Shown here in pieces: positions 34,663 through 43,802 of a stretch of DNA of 64,000 nt. The stretch is from Bin34 sp965219935. GTDB lineage: Bacteria; Chloroflexota; Anaerolineae; Caldilineales; Caldilineaceae. Where the stretch lies: the NCBI GenBank assembly GCA_965219935.1, contig CBDCOU010000003.1, forward strand, positions 3,782,001 to 3,846,000, given 5' to 3'. The notes under the pieces are model-generated. The model saw only the letters and a program-made list of their open reading frames with translations, was not told where the DNA came from and searched no databases. Every line of letters begins with the position of its first letter. The first letter of the stretch is position 1. The translations under genes were made by a program, and so were the position numbers.

Positions 34663-35439
34663 CTACATGGAGGTTTCAGGTTGAAACGCGTTGTTCGAGA
34701 TGGTCGGTTCAAGACTGATTCGTCGGCGCCACTCGGTTATGGTTGAAACATCGAGGCCGATTACCTCAGCGGCTGCCGCGTCCAAGCAGATGCGTACCGG
34801 ATCGTCGACAGCCTCTTTCCAAGGCCGGACATGCTCATGTTGCATCTCTGCGTACGCGGAGCGGAGTTCAGCCAGAGTGTGCTGGGTGAAGTTGGGGACG
34901 GGCAAAGTGCGCAGATCGGCCTGGGAAAACGAGGGGTTGGTGAGCTTGGTTGATCTTCTTGCAAGCAAACCAAGTGCTCCCGGTGTGCTGTTGAACCAGG
35001 CACAGAGGGCCTGTGCTGATGAAAGTGGAAGGCTCTCGGCGGTGACAGGTACCCACATTGAGCCCACTCCCGGTTGGTCGCTGCATATAGCCAACAACTT
35101 GCCCGAGATAGTGTCAAAAACAGTCGCCAAAAGGAGATGGCCAGCATTCTGAAGACATCGGGTAGCTGAGCGTTCATATCCTGGCCGGATCGCAACGGGC
35201 TGTTCAGGATTTGCCACCATTGTCGTACGCAGATTTTTGGAGCGTCCCCAAAACACCTTGCAGTGAAAGTCATTGCTGTCAGAAACCTTAAAAAATGCGC
35301 CTCGGATCGCCCGGGCAGGCGATCCGAGGCGCATTTTTTCATCCAAGCGATGTAGTGCCGCGTGGCCTTCCAGCCACATGACTGCATTGGTCAGTTCCGG
35401 GTCTAGGAATTGGCAAGGACGCCAGTCACCTTCGCGCAT
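34663..35439 (-). CDS. Second TRD-like module of the type ISP system
   Basis: From the ATG at 35439 this encodes 258 residues starting REGDWRPCQFLDPELTNAV. Typical features of the C-terminal target-recognition part of N6-adenine methylases are LCAWFNSTPGALGLLARR and SQADLRTLPVPNF. It is paralogous along its whole length to the module at 35505-36278, though clearly diverged. Similarity extends a few codons upstream of the ATG. A different frame is open from the poly-C tract (36360) all the way through this module, so a shift to 9 or 12 C would in principle fuse it to the methylase. It may otherwise be a silent or separate specificity cassette. Confidence 0.8.
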   Translation of the reverse strand: MREGDWRPCQFLDPELTNAVMWLEGHAALHRLDEKMRLGSPARAIRGAFFKVSDSNDFHCKVFWGRSKNLRTTMVANPEQPVAIRPGYERSATRCLQNAGHLLLATVFDTISGKLLAICSDQPGVGSMWVPVTAESLPLSSAQALCAWFNSTPGALGLLARRSTKLTNPSFSQADLRTLPVPNFTQHTLAELRSAYAEMQHEHVRPWKEAVDDPVRICLDAAAAEVIGLDVSTITEWRRRISLEPTISNNAFQPETSM

Positions 35440-35504
35440 GTGGGTGACTGATTGCCAAAAGACTTTGAACCCTTGGTACCCACTGTTCTCGGAGGCAGAG
35501 GGAG

Positions 35505-36278
35505 TTAGGGTCTTGTCGGGTCTCGCCCCCGAATTGTCGGCTCCATCGCTAGACGCTGTCTCCAGTCCTCCAGTTCGAGTTCGTCCATTCCCGTGGTCTG
35601 TGCTACTGCCTTGTCCAGACAGATACGTACGGGATCTCGTGCCGCTTCCCGCCAAGGAAGGACTGCGGTGTCCTGTATGGTGTCGAATGCTGATGCCAGT
35701 GGCTCCGGATCCAGCCGCTGGAAGTCCGGTACCGGCAGCGAGCGGAGGTGTGCCAGCTTGAAGGCTGGATTTGTGAGTTTGGCCGCTCTTCGGTAGAGAA
35801 ACCCCAAGGCTCCGGCTGTGCTGTTGAACCAAGCGCACAACGCGCTTGACTCGATTTGGTTCGCGTATTTCTGCTGCACTGGAACCCACATGGCTCCAAC
35901 TGAAGGATGTTTGGTATACAAGGCGAGAACTCTGCCTGAGTGCGTGTCGAACCGCGCGGCCAGAAGTAAGTGACCGGCCTGTTCCAGATACCTTTGGGCC
36001 AAGCCCTTCTTGGCGGCTTTGGGTTTGACCAGCCGTTCCGGTGCGCCGGCCAAGCAAGTGCGCAACTTGGAAGACCGACTCCAAAACACCCGTGTACCGG
36101 GAATGTCCCCTTCGGCTTCGAGTGACGGTTTGAATGCGTCGTGAATGCGTTGTCCGGCTGGTCCAAGCTGGTAGCGAACGGCTAACTCGATCAATCCGTC
36201 GGTTTTCTCCAGACGGATTGCTGCTTCCGTTAATGCTGGGTCCAGAAACTGGCAAGGCCTCCAATCCCCGGCTCGCAT
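35505..36278 (-). CDS. First TRD-like module of the type ISP system
   Basis: Starting at the ATG at 36278 it encodes 257 residues, beginning RAGDWRPCQFLDPALTEAA, with LCAWFNSTAGALGFLYRR and LAHLRSLPVPDF in the second half. It lies only two bases after the stop of the 1,228-residue nuclease-helicase-methylase frame. Codons upstream of the ATG, read in this frame (TVYQQPAIR), resemble those upstream of the second module (KVFWQSVTH), so the domain was once part of a longer protein. With 8 or 11 C in the tract, the two would be one polypeptide of about 1,487 residues, the size expected of a type ISP enzyme. Confidence 0.82.
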   Translation of the reverse strand: MRAGDWRPCQFLDPALTEAAIRLEKTDGLIELAVRYQLGPAGQRIHDAFKPSLEAEGDIPGTRVFWSRSSKLRTCLAGAPERLVKPKAAKKGLAQRYLEQAGHLLLAARFDTHSGRVLALYTKHPSVGAMWVPVQQKYANQIESSALCAWFNSTAGALGFLYRRAAKLTNPAFKLAHLRSLPVPDFQRLDPEPLASAFDTIQDTAVLPWREAARDPVRICLDKAVAQTTGMDELELEDWRQRLAMEPTIRGRDPTRP

Positions 36279-36280
36279 CC

Positions 36281-39200
36281 TTATCGCTGGCTGTTGATAT
36301 ACCGTGCACCGAGTTGGATTTGTTGTATATGGAAATTTGTTCTGATTTGCGGGGGGGGGGCGGAGCCGTTCTGATACGTAACTGGTGTAGAAGCGATTGC
36401 GTCCGCGAGTTCGATCGCTTCTGCAGCGGTGTGGGGCATCTGCGCTATCGAAATGAATCGTGTTGGTGCATCTCGATTCTCCGGGTTGAGGCGGCGACAG
36501 ACCAAGAGTGATTCGTGGATGGATGTGTTTTCGCTAAAGTTCGGATGGCGGGGATCGTGGCTCGTTACCACCGTTTCTACATGGAATTTTGAAGCCAAGA
36601 ACTTCCGCTTTGTTGCACTGCTCGCCCCTGTGCACGCAGTTGTCGGCATGACTTGGGCTAATGTCCCTGCATTGGTCCCAAGCAGGTGATCTGCCAACGG
36701 AGAGAAATAGGTTTCAATGCTGTTGGCATCAACTACGCCTACAGCTGTTCCGTCACGTTCCTCTATTGCCTGTTTGACTACCCGCTCCCGAGCGCGCATC
36801 GCATCCTTGGTTTCCTTGGTGTACTTGGAGCTGCGATGTACGTTGTTGGTGAAAGGCGGATTCATGATTACTGCATCGAGTTCCTGCAACGGGAACTCGA
36901 TGCGAGTGGCAGCATCAATCTGCTCACCCTCCATCGCTTCCAGATTGCGCTGCGGATCCGTAAGGCTGCGCATATCATGTTCATTCTCAGCTGCCGCGAG
37001 AACCTCTAGGGAGCCAGTCGCCATGGTTCCATCACGCTGAGGCCCGTGCGGCATGGTGATGAGATTCATGCGCGCGTAATCCACACTGGGAGAGCCCAGT
37101 GTCAGATTGCAGGCCGCCAGTTGGACAGCATGCTGGTTGATGTCGATGCCGCACAGGACATCCTCAACGAGATTTTTGTGTAGTTCTGTCTGACTGGTTT
37201 CATCCAGGTCTGTATGTGTGTTCACTCGTGCCTTGATGGTATGCAGGGCACCCATCAGCAGCGTTCCGGTACCACAAGCGGGATCCATGATCCTGAGGCG
37301 GTTGACCTTGTTCGTGTCCGACCAGTCAATCAGGTCATCGGAGAGGGCGAGGCGCGTCAGCAGAATGGCCGAGAGGTTCTTGGTGTAATAGGCACCGTCG
37401 CTCTTGGCAGAGCCGAGGATACGGTGGTAAAGGGGGCCGGCATGGTCGTAGCCTAAGTCGCTCAGCGAATCGGCTGTGCGATTGGCACATTCAACCAGAA
37501 TGCGTACGGCGTTGGCCACCCGTCGGCCGGGCGGTAGTGCGCGTAGGGCCTTCAACGCAGGTTCAAAGACAGGCCGGTAGTCCTTCTGGAGAATTACCTC
37601 CCAAGCAAATTCGAGCAACTGTTTGGGATCGGATGCTCCTGCCACCTGATCAAGGCGAAGTAGCATCTGCATAGCTGGCTCGTCGCGAAGCCTTCGCTGA
37701 AGGAGACAGGCATTTGCCAGTAACAAGGCTCCAACAGTGCAGATTCCCTTTGCACCACCATCGGCTTCCGGTGTCATGGCCAATGCCTGAGCAATCGCAT
37801 CCTCCGCGTATTCATTTTGGAGGATCCCTGCTGCCCGACGCACTGAGTCTGCGATTTCGTCAGCCACGAGCCGGCCCGGTTGTCCCAAACCTGACGCTGC
37901 CACCACGTGAGCGAATATTCCTGGATCCGCATCTTTCAAGTCGAAAGCCAACTGGACAGAGTCACCGTCGCCGTTGGTTTCGTGGCCGTTCATCGGGAGT
38001 GGTTCCGGCACGAAGACCTTAACGAACCGCGCTGGTTCCCGAGACAAACGGCCGTCGTGGGCTTGCAGCGCCCGGAGAACGCGTCCTACGGTGTGGTAAC
38101 CGTCGCTGCCCTGCTCCAGTGACTCGGACAGGTCCGCACCAGGTTCCACGATCACCGGGATCACAATGTACCCGAACCTTTTGCCTTCCGCCTTGCGCAT
38201 CACGCGTCCGACTGCCTGCACGACATCGACTTGGCTGTCGCGGGGATCGAGAAACGCTACTGCGTCGAGTTCTGGAACGTCTACCCCTTCAGTGAACAGG
38301 CGCACGTTGGTGAGGATCCGACACGTATCATCCCTCTCGGCCTCGGCTAGTTTGCGCAACTCGCGGTTCCGGACGAGTGCAGTCGAGGACGCATCGACGT
38401 GTTGTGCCTCAACGTTCATGGCTCGTTGGCCGGATGCTAGGCGGAGAGTTGTCCGACGCTTGACTTCGGAGTCTCCTAATGCCTTGGCGAACCACTTCGA
38501 ACGACGGATGCTGTTAGCAAAAGCCAACGTTCGACGGAGTCGTCCGGGACGGTCGCTCTCATCGCCTTCAGCAAGGCCATTCACCGCAAGCATTGTGCCC
38601 AGTACACGGGTGATAGCCCTTGCATCGGGTCGCTGACCTCTGCTGACCTCGTCGTCGAGGTCCTCCAGCCGTTGCTGCAGCCGCGGTGTCACGGCACCAC
38701 GATTCACGCCGAGAACGATTACACGGTAGTCGGACAGCATGTCATTCTGTACCGCTTTCGCGAACGGCAGGCGGTGCAACTCCGGTCCGTAGACATCATA
38801 GTCACCCATGTCGACCACGTCGATGCCTCGGTCTCTGAGGCGTCCTTTGGAAGCCTGAGTGTACAAGCGGGGAGTCGCGGTCATGTAAAGCCTTCGTTCT
38901 GCACCCAAGCGGTCGCTATCGTGGAATGCTTGGAAGTCTGTTTTGCGGTCCCTTGCGTTCGGTCGTGCCAGAGCTCCAGTGGTTCGATGGGCCTCGTCCG
39001 CGATCGCCAGATCGAAGGGAGGGGATCCAAACTTCGCTTGTGCGTCCAGGACCTGATGTAGCGACTGGTAGGTACAGAACACCACCCGCGTGTTGTCGGT
39101 CTGTTGAGTTAGGGTCTCCGCGATTGCTTCGGGATCCGTAGTAACCGGACATTCGAGTTCGGATATGCGCATGTCTTCATTCTCGTTCCGTCCCCCCGCG

Positions 39201-39967
39201 GTTGGGTCCGAGCAGATGACGCGACATGCCAATGGGCGTGTTGTGTGGCGCAACCACTCTCTCCTAGCTTGTGACACCAGGGCAATCGTGGGTGCCGCAA
39301 ATAGGATGCGCCCACCGTTGGGTACCGCCTGTTCCGCGACACGTAGTGCCGTGAAGGTCTTACCTGTACCGCAGGCCATTGTCAACCGGCCTCTTGCATG
39401 GTGGCGCAAGCCTTCAACCGTGTCCTCAATGGCTTCTGCCTGCAACGGCCATGGTTCGCGTATAGGCCGTTCTGCTGCTTCCTCCTCCAGGACCTGCACG
39501 TCGCGGTACCGATTAATGTCGATCTGCGCAACCTGAGGGTGGGCACGTTGGATTGCTGCTTCTGCAGCGCGTCCCCACGGGCAGGTGGCCACTACCCATC
39601 GTTGGGTGAAGACCGCTTGTTGAGAGGCACCAAGGAATTTGTCGAGCTCACTCTTCGGAAGAGTGTGGTTTGAGTCATAGCACTTGCACTGGATTGCAAT
39701 CCATTCTCCGCTTGTGCGCTGACCCACAAGGTCTATTCCAAAGTCGCGACCGTCGAAACCGGTTACCTCCTCCCGTTCGGGCCAATCGGTCCAACGGTGG
39801 ATGTTGGCAATCTCAAATTCGGGTTCTTGCTGAGCAACTCGCATGAACAGCTGCTCAAACCAACGTCCCTTCTCTGATTCATCTCTGCTTTCTGATCGGA
39901 TTCGATCGATGATGGTTCCTACACTGCGTCCCTGTCCGAAATCGATCGTTGGTTGCAACCATTCCAT
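36281..39967 (-). CDS. Type ISP-like restriction-modification enzyme (Mrr nuclease-helicase-N6 methylase), C-terminus cut off
   Basis: A 1,228-residue protein. Residues about 1-150 form an Mrr-like nuclease (GID at 77-79, QCK at 93-95). A superfamily 2 helicase follows: ACGTGKT 198-204, DEAH 324-327, TAT 363-365 and QAVGRVMRK near 590. After a coupler the methylase has YYTKN near 860, motif I DPACGTG 895-901 and motif IV NPPF 1036-1039. Known single-chain type ISP enzymes (LlaGI, LlaBIII) continue into a target-recognition domain. Here that domain is replaced by 22 residues read after a run of ten C (36351-36360, coding strand). Two separate recognition-like modules follow immediately. The start is close to 158 bases of upstream non-coding DNA. 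Confidence 0.9.
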   Translation of the reverse strand: MEWLQPTIDFGQGRSVGTIIDRIRSESRDESEKGRWFEQLFMRVAQQEPEFEIANIHRWTDWPEREEVTGFDGRDFGIDLVGQRTSGEWIAIQCKCYDSNHTLPKSELDKFLGASQQAVFTQRWVVATCPWGRAAEAAIQRAHPQVAQIDINRYRDVQVLEEEAAERPIREPWPLQAEAIEDTVEGLRHHARGRLTMACGTGKTFTALRVAEQAVPNGGRILFAAPTIALVSQARREWLRHTTRPLACRVICSDPTAGGRNENEDMRISELECPVTTDPEAIAETLTQQTDNTRVVFCTYQSLHQVLDAQAKFGSPPFDLAIADEAHRTTGALARPNARDRKTDFQAFHDSDRLGAERRLYMTATPRLYTQASKGRLRDRGIDVVDMGDYDVYGPELHRLPFAKAVQNDMLSDYRVIVLGVNRGAVTPRLQQRLEDLDDEVSRGQRPDARAITRVLGTMLAVNGLAEGDESDRPGRLRRTLAFANSIRRSKWFAKALGDSEVKRRTTLRLASGQRAMNVEAQHVDASSTALVRNRELRKLAEAERDDTCRILTNVRLFTEGVDVPELDAVAFLDPRDSQVDVVQAVGRVMRKAEGKRFGYIVIPVIVEPGADLSESLEQGSDGYHTVGRVLRALQAHDGRLSREPARFVKVFVPEPLPMNGHETNGDGDSVQLAFDLKDADPGIFAHVVAASGLGQPGRLVADEIADSVRRAAGILQNEYAEDAIAQALAMTPEADGGAKGICTVGALLLANACLLQRRLRDEPAMQMLLRLDQVAGASDPKQLLEFAWEVILQKDYRPVFEPALKALRALPPGRRVANAVRILVECANRTADSLSDLGYDHAGPLYHRILGSAKSDGAYYTKNLSAILLTRLALSDDLIDWSDTNKVNRLRIMDPACGTGTLLMGALHTIKARVNTHTDLDETSQTELHKNLVEDVLCGIDINQHAVQLAACNLTLGSPSVDYARMNLITMPHGPQRDGTMATGSLEVLAAAENEHDMRSLTDPQRNLEAMEGEQIDAATRIEFPLQELDAVIMNPPFTNNVHRSSKYTKETKDAMRARERVVKQAIEERDGTAVGVVDANSIETYFSPLADHLLGTNAGTLAQVMPTTACTGASSATKRKFLASKFHVETVVTSHDPRHPNFSENTSIHESLLVCRRLNPENRDAPTRFISIAQMPHTAAEAIELADAIASTPVTYQNGSAPPPQIRTNFHIQQIQLGARYINSQR
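36351..36360. repeat. Homopolymer run of ten G (ten C on the coding strand)
   Basis: The tract lies 66 bases before the stop of the methylase frame. Ten C give the truncated protein. Eight or eleven C would join the methylase to the module at 35505-36278. Nine or twelve would open a frame through to the module at 34663-35439. Such runs mutate by strand slippage and drive phase variation elsewhere; they are also the most common site of assembly error. Confidence 0.9.
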
Positions 39968-40125
39968 GTCAAGGATCCTGTTGTGTATCTGTTCGGTATT
40001 TCTACAAGGTTAAGTCTTCCAAAACCGGAGTACCCTATCTGTTAACACGAATCATTCCCGCAGGAACATCGCCAACCCGTCTGTCCAAAACTCCGTTTTT
40101 ATGTTCCCATCCGGGATGAGGGTAA

Positions 40126-42726
40126 TTACATCAAGTGCAAGCGTAGCAGGAGATCCTGAAACTGGATTTCCATGCTCTCGGCGTTGAGTGGCGTGGACGT
40201 GTACGGATTGTCGATGTGGGGGTAGTCCGACAGCGGAACCTCCTCACCGTTCTTCAGCAGCGGGCCGGTCCAGCCAAACTCGTAGCGGTCGCCGCGCAGG
40301 CTCTCGAAGCGGATATCCAGTCCCTCTACCTCCAGCGGTAGCTCCAGCACGCGGGCGCGGAAGTCCCTGAACTCGCCGTCCTGTTCGCGGCGGCCCATTT
40401 GCAGCGTCCACACCACCTGGGAGCCAGCTGCCCGCAGGTCCTGTCGGGCCGTCGGGCCGGTTTGCGCCATGAGCAGCGGGGCCGACGCGGTCAGTGCCAG
40501 ATAGCCATTGCCCTTCATGCCGAAGGCCCAGTTCCGCTGGATGTAGTAGGCGTCGAAGGCCTGGGCCGGAAAATGGGCGTGCGTGAAGCCCATCCAGTCT
40601 TCCTCGCCCAGATCGTGCAGGGCGAAGAGCACGTCCCTGTCCTGCGCCACTCTGGGCAGCCGCACATGGCCGTGCCAGTAGTTGGGACGGTGGGAACCGT
40701 CCTCGCTGGTCAGCGGCGGATGCGTGACGAAGACTACGGCCTCCGGGGACAGGGTGGCCTGCCAGATGTGTTCCTGCACCCCGGGTTCGCCGGGGCGGTG
40801 GTCCTGAGCGGCCGCCAGCATGTAGTCGGGGGTGCGGAAGGTGGCCTTGTTGACCTCCCAGGCACCGGACTCGCGATCCAGTTCCGGCTCGAGTTCCCCG
40901 GCATGCCGCTCCCGGCTCCAGATTTCCGCTGCCGGATCGCGGGCGATGGCCTCGAATACCGGCGGTAGGCGATAGTTGACGGCACAGGCCAGCGACACGG
41001 TGCCCAGCACGTGGTCGTTGTGCATGCCCATGCCCCACAGCATGCGCCCCAGGCCCGATGTGGGCTCGCGGTAGGCGGCCTTGAGATAGGGGGCGTAGCT
41101 GCGCCCGTGGGTGGAACCGAACACGCCGCGGTAGGAGTTGACCGCCATGCCGAAGAACAGCTTGTCGAGCACCACCACGGCCATTTCGTGGACCGTTTCG
41201 TCTTCCGCCAGGTCGGCCAGGTGCGTGAGCGCCAGGACATCCTCTTCGAAGTAGGTGTTGGAGTCCCACTCGCGGAAGCCGCCGGCGGCCCGCTTGCGCA
41301 GCCAGGCCAGGGCGCGTCGTTCTCCCAGGGCCTTGTGTTCGGTACCGGTCAGGCCGCTGTTGCCGAAGCGGTGGCGGGGATAGAGCTGGCCGGCCAGAAC
41401 TTCGCAGGTGTGGAACAGGATCTGATGGTTCTCGGTCCAGAAGCACATGGCATCCTGCCCCGGTTCGTCCATCCAGTAGCGGAAACCCAGGATTACATCC
41501 CGCAGTTCGGTGCGGAGATCCGCCGGGAATTCCGCTTCGTCCCCCCAGCGCAGGAGGCAGCCCAGGATGCCGGTCAGGTGGAAGTCGCTGCAGTCGGCCC
41601 GACCGGCGATCTCGGCGGCGGTTGCGCGGAACTGCTCCCAGTCCACCTTGTCCCACTGGCCCAGTTCCAGGCGGGCCATTTCGTGGAAGACGGTACCCTT
41701 TTCCGCCGCCGCATGGCGCAGCGCCTCCTCGCGCCGTTGGCTCCAGGTGCCGAAGTGCCGATCCGAATAGGCCACGTTGCCGTTGAGCCAGGCCGAGAAC
41801 CGGCGGAAGTGCCGTCGGTTGTGCGTGTAGTACTCCACCAGTGGGGGCAGCACCAGAATCTCGTACTCGTCCTGGGGGTACTGGTAGGTGTTGCCCAGGG
41901 TCATGAAAGGCAGCTTGCGACCCTGGGTCTGCTGCTCGGAGTAGATGCGCCCGTCGGTCCGTTGCAGGCGGACCACGAGTTCGCGCTCCAGCGGTTTGGT
42001 TTCCGGCCAGTGCAGTGTCACCGGGGACGCGCGGTCGAAGGCGCTCCGGTTCAGGTAGGCGTCATCCAGGACCTCGGAGAATTCCCGGTGTTCCTTGGCC
42101 CACCGGGAATCCGCCGGCACAAACCAGGCGGCTGCCGGTGGATCGGGCAACTGCAGGGCCATGACCATGGGGGAGGCCCGTAGCGCAATTGCGGTAAACC
42201 GCACCAGAAGTTCGACTTGGCCGGCCGGCAGGTCCAGGCGGCCGGTCGCCGTGACCGGTGCCTGCAGGGAGAAGTGGTTCACTTGCCAGGCGTGGCTGCC
42301 GTTGATCCAGACGTCCGCCGGCCCGTTCGATGTAAGTCGGACCTCTCCCGACCAGTCCTCCTTCAGTTCCGCATGGGCAATGGCCCAGCAGTGGACCGAG
42401 TGCGGCGTGTGGGCAAAGACCGTGCCGTAGAGGAAGCGGTCCTCCCGTACCCGGACTACCTGCCAGCGCAGGGGCTTGTCGTCCGGAAAGGGGCTGGCAA
42501 ACTCGACGAAGGGCCCCTGGATGCCGGGATCCGTGCTGTGAATCCGGTCGGCCGCTGTCCGGCGGAATTCGGCTTCCGACAGACCGGGTGCAATGGAATC
42601 GGACACTGTCCGCAGGCGGGGTCCGCAGAACAGCCATTCCCGGATGAAGCCGCGCTCGTCCGGCCCCAGGGCCGGCAGCAGGGTCCTGGTCGCCGGTTCC
42701 GCCGCCCGGCCCGGATCAGTCGTCAT
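40126..42726 (-). CDS. Large uncharacterised enzyme, probably acts on the imported oligosaccharide
   Basis: An 866-residue soluble protein without a signal peptide. The ATG at 42726 overlaps the stop of the ATPase gene by 11 bases (ATGACGACTGA), so 42726 is preferred to a frame from 42807. The central part (FWTENHQILFHTCEVLAGQLYP, GMAVNSYRGVFGSTHGRSY) and the helical repeats suggest an (alpha/alpha)-toroid such as glycoside hydrolases or polysaccharide lyases, with Asp/Glu/His-rich loops. An N-terminal beta-rich part precedes it and a beta-rich part follows. It is last in an ABC importer operon, so it may process the imported ligand. No family can be assigned with confidence. Confidence 0.8.
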   Translation of the reverse strand: MTTDPGRAAEPATRTLLPALGPDERGFIREWLFCGPRLRTVSDSIAPGLSEAEFRRTAADRIHSTDPGIQGPFVEFASPFPDDKPLRWQVVRVREDRFLYGTVFAHTPHSVHCWAIAHAELKEDWSGEVRLTSNGPADVWINGSHAWQVNHFSLQAPVTATGRLDLPAGQVELLVRFTAIALRASPMVMALQLPDPPAAAWFVPADSRWAKEHREFSEVLDDAYLNRSAFDRASPVTLHWPETKPLERELVVRLQRTDGRIYSEQQTQGRKLPFMTLGNTYQYPQDEYEILVLPPLVEYYTHNRRHFRRFSAWLNGNVAYSDRHFGTWSQRREEALRHAAAEKGTVFHEMARLELGQWDKVDWEQFRATAAEIAGRADCSDFHLTGILGCLLRWGDEAEFPADLRTELRDVILGFRYWMDEPGQDAMCFWTENHQILFHTCEVLAGQLYPRHRFGNSGLTGTEHKALGERRALAWLRKRAAGGFREWDSNTYFEEDVLALTHLADLAEDETVHEMAVVVLDKLFFGMAVNSYRGVFGSTHGRSYAPYLKAAYREPTSGLGRMLWGMGMHNDHVLGTVSLACAVNYRLPPVFEAIARDPAAEIWSRERHAGELEPELDRESGAWEVNKATFRTPDYMLAAAQDHRPGEPGVQEHIWQATLSPEAVVFVTHPPLTSEDGSHRPNYWHGHVRLPRVAQDRDVLFALHDLGEEDWMGFTHAHFPAQAFDAYYIQRNWAFGMKGNGYLALTASAPLLMAQTGPTARQDLRAAGSQVVWTLQMGRREQDGEFRDFRARVLELPLEVEGLDIRFESLRGDRYEFGWTGPLLKNGEEVPLSDYPHIDNPYTSTPLNAESMEIQFQDLLLRLHLM

Positions 42727-43780
42727 AGAGGACGCAGCGGACCTTGTGGTCTCCCGGCAGCGTGTGCAAGGTCGGGTTGTCCGTGTCGCAGACCCCCCGC
42801 ACGGCATCGTGGCAGCGCGGGTGGTAGGGGCAGCCCTTGGGGATGGAGTAGGGATCGGGCACGACCCCGTGAATGGCGGTCAGGCGGCTGGTCAGGCCTT
42901 CCACGGACTTGCGGCCCAGCTTGGGAATGGAGTGCAGCAGCGACCGCGTATAGGGATGCTTGGGATCGTAGAAGATCGAATTGACGTCGGCCATCTCGAC
43001 CACTTCGCCCAGGTACATGACCACCACGTAGTCCACCATCTGGGCAATCACGCCCAGGTCGTGGGTGATGAAGATGATGGCCATTCCGAACTCTTCCTGG
43101 AGTTCCTGCATCAGGGTGAGGATCTGGGCCTGGGTGGTGACGTCCAGGGCGGTGGTCGGCTCGTCGGCAATCAGCAGGCTGGGCTGGCACGACAGGGCCA
43201 TGGCAATCATCACCCGCTGCCGCATGCCGCCGGACAGCTCATGGGGATAGCGCCTGAGGACTCCCTCCGGCTGGGGCAGGTTGACCCGCCGCAGCATCTC
43301 GACCGTGATCTCCGTGGCCTCCTCCGGTGAGCAGTCCCGGTGCAGCGAGATGGCCTCGATGATCTGGGCCCCGATCGTGTGGACCGGACTCAGCGAGGTC
43401 ATCGGTTCCTGGAAGACCATGGAGATGTCGCCGCCGCGGATGGACCGGGCCAGGGAACCTCTGGGATTGAGCTGGGCCATGTCCACGGTCTCGCCGGGTC
43501 GGTTTGCGGTCGGGGCGCGGTGGAAGAGGATTTCACCCTGCACGATGCGGCCGGGCGAGGGAACGATCGACAGGATGGACCGGGCCGTCACCGACTTGCC
43601 GCAGCCCGATTCGCCCACCAGGCCGATGGTCTGGCCGCGGTTGACCGTGAAGTCAACGCCCTCCAGGGCATGCACAACGCCCTGGTCCAGGAAGAAGTGG
43701 GTCTTGAGGTCCTTGATCTCGAGCAGGACTTCGTCCGTGTCGACCGGGGCTGGGGCCTGGCCGTTGTTTGTCTGTTCCAT
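42716..43780 (-). CDS. Oligopeptide/oligosaccharide ABC transporter ATP-binding protein (OppD type)
   Basis: A 354-residue ATPase. Walker A is GESGCGKSVT, the signature LSGGMRQRV and Walker B LLIADEPTTALDV. The C-terminal GCPYHPRC region is the typical Opp/Dpp Cys cluster. The start at 43780 (MEQTNNGQ) is chosen because upstream residues in the same frame lie inside the OppC gene and look non-native. The operon contains one ATPase only; the usual OppF partner is absent, so either the protein works as a homodimer or a distant OppF serves it. Confidence 0.93.
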   Translation of the reverse strand: MEQTNNGQAPAPVDTDEVLLEIKDLKTHFFLDQGVVHALEGVDFTVNRGQTIGLVGESGCGKSVTARSILSIVPSPGRIVQGEILFHRAPTANRPGETVDMAQLNPRGSLARSIRGGDISMVFQEPMTSLSPVHTIGAQIIEAISLHRDCSPEEATEITVEMLRRVNLPQPEGVLRRYPHELSGGMRQRVMIAMALSCQPSLLIADEPTTALDVTTQAQILTLMQELQEEFGMAIIFITHDLGVIAQMVDYVVVMYLGEVVEMADVNSIFYDPKHPYTRSLLHSIPKLGRKSVEGLTSRLTAIHGVVPDPYSIPKGCPYHPRCHDAVRGVCDTDNPTLHTLPGDHKVRCVLYDD

Positions 43781-43802
43781 GATCGGTGATGTGAACAGCT
43801 GG

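Noticed and set aside
34663..36309. A 548-residue leftward frame as a single normal gene
   Set aside because: Only its last 258 codons look native; the rest crosses the first module in a wrong frame. It is discussed only as a consequence of the poly-C tract.
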